A stretch of 64,000 nt of DNA from Ascidiaceihabitans donghaensis (GTDB lineage: Bacteria > Pseudomonadota > Alphaproteobacteria > Rhodobacterales > Rhodobacteraceae), in NCBI RefSeq assembly GCF_900302465.1, contig NZ_OMOR01000001.1, forward strand, positions 1,674,001 through 1,738,000, written 5' to 3'. The position numbers and the translations under genes are program-made. Positions 25,918 to 34,976 of this stretch are shown here, one piece after another. The notes beneath the pieces were generated by a model. The model was not told the DNA's origin. It made no database searches and saw only the letters and a program-made list of their open reading frames with translations. How positions within the stretch are numbered: position 1 is the first letter of the stretch; the number at the start of each line of letters is the position of its first letter.

Positions 25918-26856
25918 CTATGTCTGTTCTTTTCTAAAGAACGCATTGTTTGCAATTGGCTTGAGCCTAGTCACTTCAATGAAGTTCAGAAAAGATGCGA
26001 GTTCTGCCCCTATTAGTTGCTGAGGCGTCTGTCGGGATGGTGTGTTGTTTAAAAATGTCATCGGATTGACGGGGTCACCATCAAGTCGCACTTCAAAATG
26101 CAAATGAGTGCCAGTGCTTCGGCCGGTGCTTCCCATTGCACCAATTTGTTCATCGGTTCGAACCATTTCACCAACTGTTACATCAACGCTGGAAAGATGC
26201 GCGTACCAAGTTTCGAAACCGTTCTCATGGTCAATTTTGATTAGTTTCCCGTAGCCAGATTTCCAACCTGCCATCGTGACAATCCCATTTGCTGCAGCAT
26301 AGATAGGGGTGCCTTCAACGGCCGCGAAATCAATCCCATTGTGCATCCGCCCCCATCGTGGTCCAAAACCTGAAGCGAACCTGAAACTGCCTCGCACAGG
26401 AGTCGCAAGTCGGATCATTTGCTCCTCTTGATGCTCTGGTCTGCCAAATTCATCGTAGTAGGAATCCCCATACAAATAAAAAACCACGTCTTTGACGGTG
26501 TCGTATTTTGCCACTGGCACTCCACCCACACCATCGTATTGAATGGTCAGGGTCATTTGATTGTTGCCGCCTTCCTCTGTCTCACGAAGAACAACTTTGC
26601 TTTCTTGAACACTTCGCATGACGACGTCTTGAAAGTCGGTTGGAGGAAGTCGACCCAGTTCTTGGACTGCATTTGAAATTCTATAGTCTATTTCTCTTCG
26701 TATTTCCTCCCGCAAATTTTGCAGGTTGGCGTTGGTGTCATCTATCCGACGATGAATCGTACCAACAGACATCTCGACAATGAAATACACCCCAAGAAGA
26801 ACCGTTAAGGCAGATGCTATACCTGCTGCTAAAAATCGCGCTAAAATTGTTGTCAC
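25918..26856 (-). CDS. Membrane-anchored M23 metallopeptidase (probable phage cargo)
   Basis: A 312-aa protein: N-terminal transmembrane helix (ASALTVLLGVYFIVEMSV), coiled-coil-like stalk (DDTNANLQNLREEIRREIDYR), and a C-terminal LytM/M23 domain with the zinc ligands in GRMHNGIDFA (H-x3-D) and THLHFEVR (H-x-H), plus GYGKLIKIDHENGFETWYAHLS. Such enzymes cut peptidoglycan cross-bridges. The gene is noticeably more AT-rich than its neighbours, has gaps of about 180-250 bp on each side, and interrupts the Mu head order between gpG-like and protease genes. These are marks of a late-acquired cargo gene (moron). Its role could be DNA-entry help, lysis help or a host-altering function. Confidence 0.87.
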   Translation of the reverse strand: MTTILARFLAAGIASALTVLLGVYFIVEMSVGTIHRRIDDTNANLQNLREEIRREIDYRISNAVQELGRLPPTDFQDVVMRSVQESKVVLRETEEGGNNQMTLTIQYDGVGGVPVAKYDTVKDVVFYLYGDSYYDEFGRPEHQEEQMIRLATPVRGSFRFASGFGPRWGRMHNGIDFAAVEGTPIYAAANGIVTMAGWKSGYGKLIKIDHENGFETWYAHLSSVDVTVGEMVRTDEQIGAMGSTGRSTGTHLHFEVRLDGDPVNPMTFLNNTPSRQTPQQLIGAELASFLNFIEVTRLKPIANNAFFRKEQT

Positions 26857-27040
26857 TGATAGACCCTAAACGAACCATACATGTGGCGAACCTAGACAAA
26901 GAAGTTCATCGTTCCAAGCCCTGAACATCCCAATCACCAGTAGTCATTCATAAAGCGGCACTGCCAATTTGCATTGGGAGGTGAAATCAAGTGATCGCTT
27001 GATCCTTTTGGCGGGAGCAATTGGTCGAAGCGCCTAAAAC

Positions 27041-27505
27041 TTACTCTATCAAACCCTCGAGATAATCTTCAATGACTTCGGTGATTTCCGGCGTGTCGCT
27101 TTCCGCAAGCCCAACAAATGGACGTGCTGGAATATCCCCCCACAGGTTTGGAAACCGGGACTTCGGACCGCCAAAGTGCATCATTGCCGCCTGGACCGCG
27201 CTGGATCCGACTTCTGCGTGATCGGGGCTGTAATCGTGATGGATAAAATTCGCCATGTCGCCGGTAAGCCGCAATGGCCCCCCGATTGGAGAAATGCCCT
27301 TGGCGGCATATGCTGCAAGCGTTGCTTGTGAGCGCGGTGCAAAGGATGTGCCATCCGGGCTGACACCGGCTTCCAGTCGGTCGGTGTTGAGTTGCGCCCA
27401 GGCTTCGCCGATTTGGTTCATCAACGTGCTTTTATCCTGAAGGCCAAGATCCAGATTGCGTAAAGCTGCCTGAAGGGCATCGTCGTTGAAAGTCACGTTC
27501 GCCAT
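27041..27505 (-). CDS. Phage virion morphogenesis protein (Mu gpG-like)
   Basis: A 154-aa protein with the phage virion morphogenesis signature: ANVTFNDDALQAALRNLDLGLQDKS, then SFAPRSQATLAAYAAKG, PLRLTGDMANFIHHDYSPDHAEVGSS and the C-terminal PARPFVGLAESDTPEITEVI. It is the Mu gpG family, needed for tail completion or head-tail joining. Gene order (portal, gpF, gpG) is as in Mu. Confidence 0.88.
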   Translation of the reverse strand: MANVTFNDDALQAALRNLDLGLQDKSTLMNQIGEAWAQLNTDRLEAGVSPDGTSFAPRSQATLAAYAAKGISPIGGPLRLTGDMANFIHHDYSPDHAEVGSSAVQAAMMHFGGPKSRFPNLWGDIPARPFVGLAESDTPEITEVIEDYLEGLIE

Positions 27506-27620
27506 TGCTATATGACCAAGTGTGAGCGCGACACGGTGATATTCTCCCAGCCGTAGCACGAACCTTTGTTCGGAGCGCCATGCGAGGTTGCTGACTTGTT
27601 CAGAAGGGAGGCCTCGCCGC

Positions 27621-28781
27621 TCACGGTTTCTTTCCTTGTCTCTTCAAGCGTCTCAATTCCTGATCTTTCTTGACCTGATCAGATGACATACGCCGGAAGC
27701 TGACCACATACAGCTCGTCCGCTTGCAAAACAGCCTTAACCACCAACACATAGCCCGGCTGCTCTGGCGCATCCTTCACGAAAGTCAGATGGTTTTTGCG
27801 TGTGCTGATCACATGATCGGCCTCTGACACTGTTTTTTGGGCCTGCAGATAATCCGAGGTCTCAAGTTCCGGGTGATGGGCCTTTTGTTTTTGTGCACTT
27901 TCAGGTGAGAAAACTGCGACACGCTGTTTGGATTTGATCCGAACCGCAGCCGCTTCCGGAATTTTCACCAGTGGCCAATTGCCCGCAGGGGCCTTCAACC
28001 ATTGCCCAAACAGCTCTTCTTTCAACCACTCCTGAATGAGATCAATTGACAGCGCGTCAGGCAGCGTTTCCAGTTTTGGGCGCAATGCGTTGATTGTGTC
28101 AGAAACCGTTGCACCAGGCGCATAGTCCCAATTGCGGTCTATGCCTTCAGGCGCATTGGTTTTCGGGTCGATTGCGTCCCAACCATCAGGCAGTGTTTTG
28201 TTCGGATCACCACCGACACGGCGGATCCCGCGCAAACTGTTCGCACCACGCACATAACAGCCACAGCCCCAACCATTGGGCGGGAAGTGTGTCCGCCAAA
28301 ACGGGTGATCCGAGGGCAGGGCGATGCCGTCCAAGGCAAGATGGTGTTCGCGTGGATGCGCAGCGCCACCGTGGCGATAGACCCAGTATTTGTAATTGCC
28401 TGCCACAAGCTGGGCGTGACGGCCGGCCATGAAACTGGTCCGCAGGTTGGTGCGGTAGATTGTTCGCATGCGCCAGTTTTCACCGGCTTCGGTCCCTTCG
28501 CCGGTCCAACCGTGCCAGCCGCGTTTTTCAACAATGCTGCGAAAGTCCTTTTTGAACGCGTCGAATCCGCGCCCTTCGGAAATCGCTTTGTCCACGGCTT
28601 GCGCCAGATCCGCCAGCAAATCGGCCTTGACCGCGCCGGCCACCATGAATGCGCTGTCATGCTGGGATTTGACCAGGTCATCCCATTTCGAGGTTGGGAC
28701 AAGGTTTCTCAAACGCAACCGAAACGTGGCAAGCTGGGCTTTGAAGGGTTTGCTTAAGGTGGCAGCAAGTGGATCAGCCAT
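27621..28781 (-). CDS. Phage head morphogenesis protein (Mu gpF-like)
   Basis: A 386-aa protein of the SPP1 gp7/Mu gpF family: helical N-terminus, then TIYRTNLRTSFMAGRHAQLVAGNYKYWVYRHGGAAHPREHH (broken here as TIYRTNLRTSFMAGR and PREHHLALDG), ending with FPPNGWGCGCYVRG, the conserved zinc-like Cys segment. The C-terminal ~110 residues form a separate barnase-EndoU-ColicinE5/RelE-type-like block (KNHLTFVKDAPEQPGYVLVV), possibly an added nuclease-like module. The chosen start MADPLAATLSKPF overlaps the portal stop by 8 bp. Confidence 0.85.
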   Translation of the reverse strand: MADPLAATLSKPFKAQLATFRLRLRNLVPTSKWDDLVKSQHDSAFMVAGAVKADLLADLAQAVDKAISEGRGFDAFKKDFRSIVEKRGWHGWTGEGTEAGENWRMRTIYRTNLRTSFMAGRHAQLVAGNYKYWVYRHGGAAHPREHHLALDGIALPSDHPFWRTHFPPNGWGCGCYVRGANSLRGIRRVGGDPNKTLPDGWDAIDPKTNAPEGIDRNWDYAPGATVSDTINALRPKLETLPDALSIDLIQEWLKEELFGQWLKAPAGNWPLVKIPEAAAVRIKSKQRVAVFSPESAQKQKAHHPELETSDYLQAQKTVSEADHVISTRKNHLTFVKDAPEQPGYVLVVKAVLQADELYVVSFRRMSSDQVKKDQELRRLKRQGKKP

Positions 28782-30432
28782 TTGCGTCTTCGATTTCAGA
28801 AACGCGGCCTGCTGCGTAGGATGCTGCCAGCGCGTCTTGCATGACAGTCGCAAGCTGTGTGCCATCGGTTTGGCCAAATCCGGAAATCAGCATATCGCGG
28901 AATTCGGACAGATCATTTGCCGCCGACATCATCGCTTCAACCTGTTCCATGATGTCTTCGACGCCGCTTTGGCCATCTTCACCGAACCGGGCGTTTAACG
29001 CGTCAATTATCACCCCCTCGATTTCCGGCCCGTCAGACGCCTGCAATGCCGTTTGCCCGCCGTGTGTCCCTGAATTGGCTTCAAGGGTATTTAATAGGTA
29101 TTTAAATTTGCTCTCAGAGCGGGTTTGACGCCCTGCGGGACTGGTGTTTTGCGCTTGAGGCAGTGTTTCGGGTGAATTCGCCGCTGAAAACGCCAAAACC
29201 TCTTCGCCCTCGACAGGCTCTTGCAGGCCCAGTTTGTCGCGCATCTGTTTTGCCGACACTCGTAGCCCCAAAGGACCAAGCAAGGCCACGGCCTCGGACA
29301 AGGTTTTCAGGTCTTCAGGTTTCGGGCGTTCGATTTTGAGAAGCGGGTAACGTTTGAGCGGCCCGAACTCCAAGGTCATCCAAGGCCGGATCAAGTCGCG
29401 GTTCAAAATTGCCGACAGCGCTTTGGCATCGGCGGTCTCAATGTCTTCTTGCACCTCGCGGTGCTCTTTGCCGGAGCCTAGACCACCTGTTACGGCGTCC
29501 GTGGTCGCGGTCTGACCCAGAACGGCCTTGGAGATTTGTTTGTCCAGCCAATCGGCACGCGCTTCATACAAATTTGAGGAGGCGCCAACATTGGGTGAAG
29601 ATATGAATTCGATTTTCATGCCTTCAGGAATGATCGCGGCGCAATCGCCCGCAATGCCGGACACCGCTTGCCAGAGTGTGCGGCGATCTGCGTCGCTGGC
29701 GTTTGGGCCATAACGTCCCAAGCGGACAGGCTGTCCAAAGGTCTGTGCAAACAATGCCCAATCGCGTTGGGTGTAGGCTTTGAACATCCAGCCCCATGCT
29801 GCGACGCGGGCCAAGCCGCTGCGCAAGGGCAACCCAGATTTGGCCTGAATGTCGCCGTGGATATAGCGGAAAGGCTCAAGCGGCTTTTCCGCGCCTGTGG
29901 CATCCAGTTCAACAGGCACTTTCAAATTGTGCTTTGCGAACCGAAACGCGCGTGGATCCAGTTGTTCAAGACGACCAGGCCACCATTGGCCTTCGGACTT
30001 TTCCCAGCCAATCTCTGTGATGCTGAAGCCTTTGCCGATACAATCAAGGATCAAGAACAGCTCGCCGGAAAGCTCGAGCCGGTTCACCCAATCACGCACC
30101 AATTCGGCACGGGCAACGTCTTGCGGGTCATCGCTGGCTTCTTCGACAGTGATGTCGATCTGGCTGACAGAGCGTTTGCGCGTGGATAACACCCCCAGAT
30201 AGTGCGGGTCACGCTCTTCGATTTGTTCCGCCAGTGATAGAAACTGCATCGGCTCGCCAATGTCGGCCGCCCGCATGATCGACGCGAGGCGCACAGGCTC
30301 CAGACCGTCGCCTGGATAGCTTGGCACGGGGTTTTGTGGACTGCCGAAACGTGCCGGCTCAATCGGGCGGTTCAAGTCAGCGCGACGTACCGGATTTCCG
30401 AAACGATCTAGAAGGGCAGGGCTATTGGGCAT
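28774..30432 (-). CDS. Portal protein, DUF935 family (Mu gp29-like)
   Basis: A 552-aa portal with DUF935 signatures: ISLAEQIEERDPHYLG-type segment (FLSLAEQIEERDPHYLGVLS), TRKRSVSQIDITVEEASDD, GWEKSEGQWWPGRLEQLDPR, QPVRLGRYGPNAS, and EHREVQEDIETADAKALSAI. It forms the dodecameric DNA channel of the head. The C-terminal ~150 residues are acidic and Gln-rich. Upstream terminase and downstream gpF complete the packaging cluster. Confidence 0.92.
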   Translation of the reverse strand: MPNSPALLDRFGNPVRRADLNRPIEPARFGSPQNPVPSYPGDGLEPVRLASIMRAADIGEPMQFLSLAEQIEERDPHYLGVLSTRKRSVSQIDITVEEASDDPQDVARAELVRDWVNRLELSGELFLILDCIGKGFSITEIGWEKSEGQWWPGRLEQLDPRAFRFAKHNLKVPVELDATGAEKPLEPFRYIHGDIQAKSGLPLRSGLARVAAWGWMFKAYTQRDWALFAQTFGQPVRLGRYGPNASDADRRTLWQAVSGIAGDCAAIIPEGMKIEFISSPNVGASSNLYEARADWLDKQISKAVLGQTATTDAVTGGLGSGKEHREVQEDIETADAKALSAILNRDLIRPWMTLEFGPLKRYPLLKIERPKPEDLKTLSEAVALLGPLGLRVSAKQMRDKLGLQEPVEGEEVLAFSAANSPETLPQAQNTSPAGRQTRSESKFKYLLNTLEANSGTHGGQTALQASDGPEIEGVIIDALNARFGEDGQSGVEDIMEQVEAMMSAANDLSEFRDMLISGFGQTDGTQLATVMQDALAASYAAGRVSEIEDANG

Positions 30433-30453
30433 TTTGATGCCTTTCTGATTGGA

Positions 30454-31956
30454 TCATGTGATGCCGCCTTTCAGGCCAGCGAAGAGATCGGCACCCCCCA
30501 TTTGTTGACGTGTGCCGTCTCGCAGCCATCCAAGATCCGCTGATCCGCCGTTTGGAAGGTGAACGCCGCCAGGGGTGACCTTTTCGTAGGTGAGTTTTTG
30601 GTAAGGGGAGGCTGCTGAGGCGCAGGCCAATGAGAAGGCCCAGAAGCGGTCTGCGTGACCATCTGTGTCGCCGTCAGCCACCAAACGCCGCGCACCGGTC
30701 AAACCGACTTGGCTTTTGATAGCGTGCAGATCCGCGCGCAAAACAGGATCACCTGCAGGAATTCGGATTGTGCGGTCTTCCATGCGCTCTTTCAGAGCGG
30801 TCGCAAGGTCCAGTTTGCTTGCAACGGAAAACAGAACGCCTTCAACGCGCATGGCACCGTGGTTGCGCTTGGCGTCTTCGACGGGCTTTTCGCCCATGCC
30901 GGTTTGGTCCATGGCAACACGCACAACGCGGTACCGCTCCATGACGCTGGCCAACAGGGCGTCTTGTTCGGCAAAGCTGATCCGCTTTTCTGCAATGACT
31001 TCACGGCAGATCAGGACGTCGCCGACTTCTTCCAGCACGACGATGACAAAGAGGTCATTGCGGGCCGCGATGTCGACACCGACATAGCAATTGCCACCGG
31101 CATAGTGCAAAGGGATGCCCGCATTCTTGGCTTCCACAGATGAAATCAGATCATAGGTGAGCCAACTGGACGCCGCGTCCAACCACTTCAGCTCAAATTC
31201 CTGTGCCCAGGCGTCTTCGTCAGACATGCCTTTGCGCAGTTCGTCGATGTCAACATCAAGACCCTGCCTGACTGCCTCGTAAATGTCTGTCTCGTGTTTG
31301 GAAAAATTGTTGTCCTTGGCCGTCATCAGCTCGTAGAACTTGTTGCCTTTGCCATTGGGCGTAGAGATCACGCGGATCTTGTGACCGCCCCTTGCAGCAA
31401 CGGGAAAGGCAGAGCCCCAGATTTTGCGGCTGTCGCGATGGAATGCAAACTCGTCAAAAAGCATGTTGCCACCAAAGCCACGCGCAGCATCTGGCGATGA
31501 CGAGATAGCCGTGACGCGGGATCCACCTGGGAAGCGCACCTCTTGGGCTTTGTATGTGGCCTCTGGCACATCGATCATGTGAACCGAACCGCTTTCGATC
31601 ACTTCGCGTGTGTGTGCCGGCACATGGAAGTCTTCTTCGGTAAACTCAGGGCGCCCTTTACGTGCCAACGTCGAATAGGCGGCATAATATGCCTCTGTAA
31701 GAGGCTTTAAAGCATCTTCGATGGCCTCCTTTGCGGTGCCTTCCGAGCGGGACAGAATTGTCCAACGTGTTTTGCGCCCGTCGATTTCGGCTTGGGTGCA
31801 GTCGTCAACGATCTCGCCATTGGCCGCGAATGTCTTACCGCCACGGCGGGTGATCTTGCCGACCTTGAAGCGCGACTGGTCGTTCATCCAGGCTTTCTGG
31901 TATGGCAACCATTTGATGATCGGGTCTTGGAGTTGGCGCGTTGAACTCTTAGGCAT
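30454..31956 (-). CDS. Terminase large subunit (Mu gp28-like)
   Basis: A 500-aa packaging motor. Seen: ATPase P-loop-type segment RRGGKTFAANGEIVDD (N-terminal third), Walker B NMLFDEFAFHRD, coupling motif ISTPNGKGNKFYEL, and the RNase H-like nuclease acids in YVGVDIAARNDLFVIVV, VAMDQTGMGEKPVEDA and GDTDGHADRFWAFSLA. The start ATG overlaps the small-subunit stop by TGATG. In Mu-like phages it packages by headful from host-integrated copies. Confidence 0.93.
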   Translation of the reverse strand: MPKSSTRQLQDPIIKWLPYQKAWMNDQSRFKVGKITRRGGKTFAANGEIVDDCTQAEIDGRKTRWTILSRSEGTAKEAIEDALKPLTEAYYAAYSTLARKGRPEFTEEDFHVPAHTREVIESGSVHMIDVPEATYKAQEVRFPGGSRVTAISSSPDAARGFGGNMLFDEFAFHRDSRKIWGSAFPVAARGGHKIRVISTPNGKGNKFYELMTAKDNNFSKHETDIYEAVRQGLDVDIDELRKGMSDEDAWAQEFELKWLDAASSWLTYDLISSVEAKNAGIPLHYAGGNCYVGVDIAARNDLFVIVVLEEVGDVLICREVIAEKRISFAEQDALLASVMERYRVVRVAMDQTGMGEKPVEDAKRNHGAMRVEGVLFSVASKLDLATALKERMEDRTIRIPAGDPVLRADLHAIKSQVGLTGARRLVADGDTDGHADRFWAFSLACASAASPYQKLTYEKVTPGGVHLPNGGSADLGWLRDGTRQQMGGADLFAGLKGGIT

Positions 31957-32531
31957 CAATCAAAGCCCATCACCGCGCGGGCAGCTTTTGCTGCATCGAC
32001 GTTGACGTCGCCAGACGCAACACCGGCTTGCAAGGCGTCCTGCAGCTCGGCGCGTTCGGCTTCTCGTGCTTCCCTGGCAACCATCTCGCGTTCGTCTTGC
32101 ATAAGCTTTTCTCGGATGCCGGAACTGGACATGACGTCTTTCAGCATTCGCCCCAGAAAGTGCAGTTCTTTGGGGTCAATCTCTTCAGCCTTTTTGGTCA
32201 TTTGCCCTTGCATGACTTTGAAGGCGAGCGTTGTGATCATCTGGAACAACACGTTGTGGCGCTGCGCTTCTTCTTCCAGACCATTGCCTTGCATCCAGTC
32301 GGCAGCCCACGCGCTGGCTTGTTCCTGATACTTGACGAACTCTGCGTGCTCTTTGCCAAAGCTGTGAATTGCGGATTTGCCAATCCGAACGTCCATGCCT
32401 TCGGCTTCAAGCCGGAAGTTAAGCGCTTCGGCCAGGTCCTCGTATCCGGCAAAGCCGCGTTCTTCCAGCTCGGCCTTTAGCCAGTCGCGAAGCTCTTTTG
32501 GCAGAAGATCAATTTTACGGGGCGGGGGCAT
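31956..32531 (-). CDS. Terminase small subunit, DUF3486 (Mu gp27-like)
   Basis: A 191-aa, highly charged, helical protein. The N-terminal PPPRKIDLLPKELRDWLKAE and HSFGKEHAEFVKYQE (HTH-like) are DUF3486 hallmarks. It sits directly before the large subunit and presumably recognises the packaging start at the phage left end. Confidence 0.9.
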   Translation of the reverse strand: MPPPRKIDLLPKELRDWLKAELEERGFAGYEDLAEALNFRLEAEGMDVRIGKSAIHSFGKEHAEFVKYQEQASAWAADWMQGNGLEEEAQRHNVLFQMITTLAFKVMQGQMTKKAEEIDPKELHFLGRMLKDVMSSSGIREKLMQDEREMVAREAREAERAELQDALQAGVASGDVNVDAAKAARAVMGFD

Positions 32532-32534
32532 GGA

Positions 32535-32834
32535 TCAGGCGTCCGGTCCGGGGCGCTGAACTTCAGGATGGCGAGCACGTCCTAAGGCAACATCGACACC
32601 GCTTTGCGTTGCCTTGGCGACTTGGAAGTCTGCAGTGCCTGAGAGGGCGACAAAACCCTGTTCACTGAGCCATGCCAATTCAGTCGACATCTGCGCACGT
32701 GATGTTGTCACTCCAAACCGGTTACACCCTTCAGTCAACAAAGACGCGTTGGACGTATATTCCGGGATTTCATGCAGCAGCTTCAAGATCGTCAGACGAC
32801 GGTGTTGACGCAATTGTTTGGCATAATCGCTCAC
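32535..32834 (-). CDS. Phage winged-helix-like protein (VpaChn25_0724-type)
   Basis: A 99-aa protein: RRLTILKLLHEIPEYTSNAS, then AQMSTELAWLSEQGFVALSG, an ArsR-like winged helix pattern found in a small family of Mu-like phage proteins placed before the terminase. Its N-terminus overlaps the DUF2730 stop. A DNA-binding role in packaging or late regulation is inferred only. Confidence 0.8.
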   Translation of the reverse strand: MSDYAKQLRQHRRLTILKLLHEIPEYTSNASLLTEGCNRFGVTTSRAQMSTELAWLSEQGFVALSGTADFQVAKATQSGVDVALGRARHPEVQRPGPDA

Positions 32835-33181
32835 GATTTGCTCCCATCAAGTAAGTGGTCTTCGTGGCGACTGACAACACGTTCGATGCGCGCAATCGCC
32901 TCATTGGTGGCACCGCGCTCTGCCCGCATGGCTTTGATGTCCCCACCGATTTCGGAAAGGGTCAATTCAAGGCGGTGAAAATCCTGCTGTGACGGCATTG
33001 CATTCATTTGCTGTTCAACAGCACTGACGCGGGTTTCGATCTCGGTCATCCGTTTCGAACCGGCTTTAAACTGCCCATCAACGTGCTTTGAACGTGTGGC
33101 AAACCAAGCAAAGACCATAGCCCCAACTGACAGGGCCAGACTGAACACCTTGGTCCAGGTGTCTGCGTCCCAACCCATCAT
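32831..33181 (-). CDS. DUF2730-like membrane protein
   Basis: A 116-aa protein with one N-terminal transmembrane helix (VFSLALSVGAMVFAWFA) and a long coiled coil (MTEIETRVSAVEQQMNAMPS ...). It fits DUF2730 of Mu-like phages, found near the lysis genes, and may be a spanin-like or holin-associated component. It overlaps both neighbours by ATGA. Confidence 0.8.
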   Translation of the reverse strand: MMGWDADTWTKVFSLALSVGAMVFAWFATRSKHVDGQFKAGSKRMTEIETRVSAVEQQMNAMPSQQDFHRLELTLSEIGGDIKAMRAERGATNEAIARIERVVSRHEDHLLDGSKS

Positions 33182-33513
33182 GCGTCGTCATCCTTGAGCG
33201 GCAGTGCCTCTGCCAATGCCTCAAAAGCCTGACCCGTTGCGACCAGGCACATAAGCCCGCTTGGAGAGGTCATTGTGATGCTCCACGTGCCGCTTTCCAA
33301 AGAGGCAAACACCTCGACGACGGAATTGTTGGCACCAAGACCCATGGATTGCCGCGTTTCACCAAAGCCATTCGCCAGCCGCTGGATAACGATGTCGCGC
33401 GGTGCGCAATTACGCATGCTTTGGGCTGACGCTGCAAAGGCCATTGCTGCGATCATGAGCGCTGCAATGATTGCAATCACAAGGATGCGGCGAAGTTTAT
33501 CAAACGTGATCAT
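33178..33513 (-). CDS. Small secreted/membrane phage protein in the lysis cluster
   Basis: A 111-aa protein with an N-terminal hydrophobic signal or anchor (ILVIAIIAALMIAAMAFAASAQ) and a short soluble domain with two Cys (NCAPRDIVIQRLANGFGETR, PSGLMCLVATGQAFEALAE). It is in the lysis cassette between holin and DUF2730. A spanin-like role is possible but not shown. Confidence 0.65.
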   Translation of the reverse strand: MITFDKLRRILVIAIIAALMIAAMAFAASAQSMRNCAPRDIVIQRLANGFGETRQSMGLGANNSVVEVFASLESGTWSITMTSPSGLMCLVATGQAFEALAEALPLKDDDA

Positions 33514-34037
33514 CGGGCTTGCCCCTTCAATGCTGCAATGGTCACATCTTTGGATTTGGACCCCACAGACGACCCAAAATAATAGTTGGCCACTTGCGTA
33601 ACCATGACGCCCAGAGAGCCGACCATAATCAGCAAAACCTCGGTGCCTGCGGCGGGCAGGCCAAACCGGAAAATGTAAGCTAGGACGCCGAAGAACCCCA
33701 AAATGATGAACCCGCCCAAAATGGCCGGCGTTCTGTCTTTCATTTGGGCTTGGCGATGTCGCGCACTTGCCCGGTCGTCAGCTTCAATTCGGGCGATCTC
33801 GACGCCTGCCTCTTCCATTTGCGCGGCAAACTCCGCTTCGATCTGCTTGAGTTTGACCATGTCGCCGCCAGATGCGCCCATCAGCAGTTGCTCCACGCGG
33901 TTCAGGTCCGGGACCGAAGTGTCAGACAGTCCGCCAGTGATCGCCTGTGCCGCCACGCCTGCCAGGGGGCCACCGATTGCAGCCGCCAGTGTCGGGGCAA
34001 CTGCGGACAAGATGCCTTTGATCTTTTGCTTGTTCAT
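33510..34037 (-). CDS. Holin, 3TM (gene-transfer-agent type)
   Basis: A 175-aa protein: N-terminal MNKQKIKGILSAVAPTLAAA (first hydrophobic stretch with a Gly-rich continuation), a soluble helical region with Glu/Gln runs (IEAEFAAQMEEAGVEIARIE), and two C-terminal transmembrane helices (AILGGFIILGFFGVLAYIF and VLLIMVGSLGVMVTQVANYYFG). This matches the GTA 3TM holin family of Rhodobacterales. It overlaps the endolysin gene, forming a lysis cassette. Confidence 0.85.
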   Translation of the reverse strand: MNKQKIKGILSAVAPTLAAAIGGPLAGVAAQAITGGLSDTSVPDLNRVEQLLMGASGGDMVKLKQIEAEFAAQMEEAGVEIARIEADDRASARHRQAQMKDRTPAILGGFIILGFFGVLAYIFRFGLPAAGTEVLLIMVGSLGVMVTQVANYYFGSSVGSKSKDVTIAALKGQAR

Positions 34038-34900
34038 GCGGACGCTCCTGTCTGTTTGGTGTGTGATTTCACGACCCAACCTTCGATGCCGCCGTAGACA
34101 ACCTTGATCCAATCGCGACCTTCGAACACACCAGCCCGCACAATGGGAACGACCGTGCCGTGTGGGATCGACTGCAACACATTTGGTGCAAAGCTTGGCC
34201 AGCGCCGCATATTGAGGCTGTCGCCAGGCGCATGGATCATCGCCAGATCATCACGGCCGGAAGGCACCGGCTTGCTGCCTTCTTCCGCTTTGTCAGCCTC
34301 AGGATCATCACGGCCGAGGACCAGTGCGCGGATGCTATCCAATGGGAAAAGGGGGTTGGTGTCGATCTTACGACCAGGGGAGATAAACCAATGCGGCACG
34401 ATGTCTTCGATGGTAGAAATGCCGGAGCATAGACAACGCAAAAGCTCCGTCAGGGATGTGATCTGTTGTTCCGTGTAGGGCATCCACCACCCCGCGCCAT
34501 GATGTGGCGTTTCAGCGTACTGGATGCCGTGATCGATGATGTCAAAGTTCTGGCCGAACCAGGTTGTGGCAGTGACACCGTCGAGAGACGTCATCAGGCC
34601 GGGGTTTACGATTTCGATACCAACCGAAAAGCCGTTGACCCCAGAAGCCCCCTTGTAGGACGAACGGCCAGCATGACTTGCATGCCTGTTCGTTGGAACC
34701 TGCTGCTCGATAAAGCCATCACGCTCCAAAACGAAGTGGACAGAAACCTTGGCATGGTTGCGAAGGAAGTCAGCCGAGTTGCCCTTGTCCAGACGACCTG
34801 CGGTGTCATGCAGCACCAAAAGGCGGGGTTTGATTTCCCGACCAATGCGCGTCGCTTGTTGGAAGGGGATTTTGGCAATCAGATGGTTTTGGAGCTGCAT
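34034..34900 (-). CDS. Endolysin: N-acetylmuramoyl-L-alanine amidase with C-terminal SH3
   Basis: A 288-aa amidase_2 enzyme. Zinc and catalytic region: LLVLHDTAGRLDKGNSADFL with the first His, VSVHFVLERDGFIEQQVP, and HASHAGRSSYKG; GFSVGIEIVNPG completes the core. The last ~65 residues (LNMRRWPSFAPNVLQSIPHG...GGIEGWVVKSH) are a bacterial SH3 wall-binding domain. It has no signal peptide, so release depends on the holin next to it. I chose the ATG at 34900 (MQLQNHLIAKIPF) over an upstream extension. First gene after the palindrome at 34977. Confidence 0.9.
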   Translation of the reverse strand: MQLQNHLIAKIPFQQATRIGREIKPRLLVLHDTAGRLDKGNSADFLRNHAKVSVHFVLERDGFIEQQVPTNRHASHAGRSSYKGASGVNGFSVGIEIVNPGLMTSLDGVTATTWFGQNFDIIDHGIQYAETPHHGAGWWMPYTEQQITSLTELLRCLCSGISTIEDIVPHWFISPGRKIDTNPLFPLDSIRALVLGRDDPEADKAEEGSKPVPSGRDDLAMIHAPGDSLNMRRWPSFAPNVLQSIPHGTVVPIVRAGVFEGRDWIKVVYGGIEGWVVKSHTKQTGASA

Positions 34901-34976
34901 GACTGACCTCGCTTGCGCGCGCGGAAACAGCCGCGCCTTAAGAGGCTTCAAGGTGTCATGATTTTTGGGTCGATTA

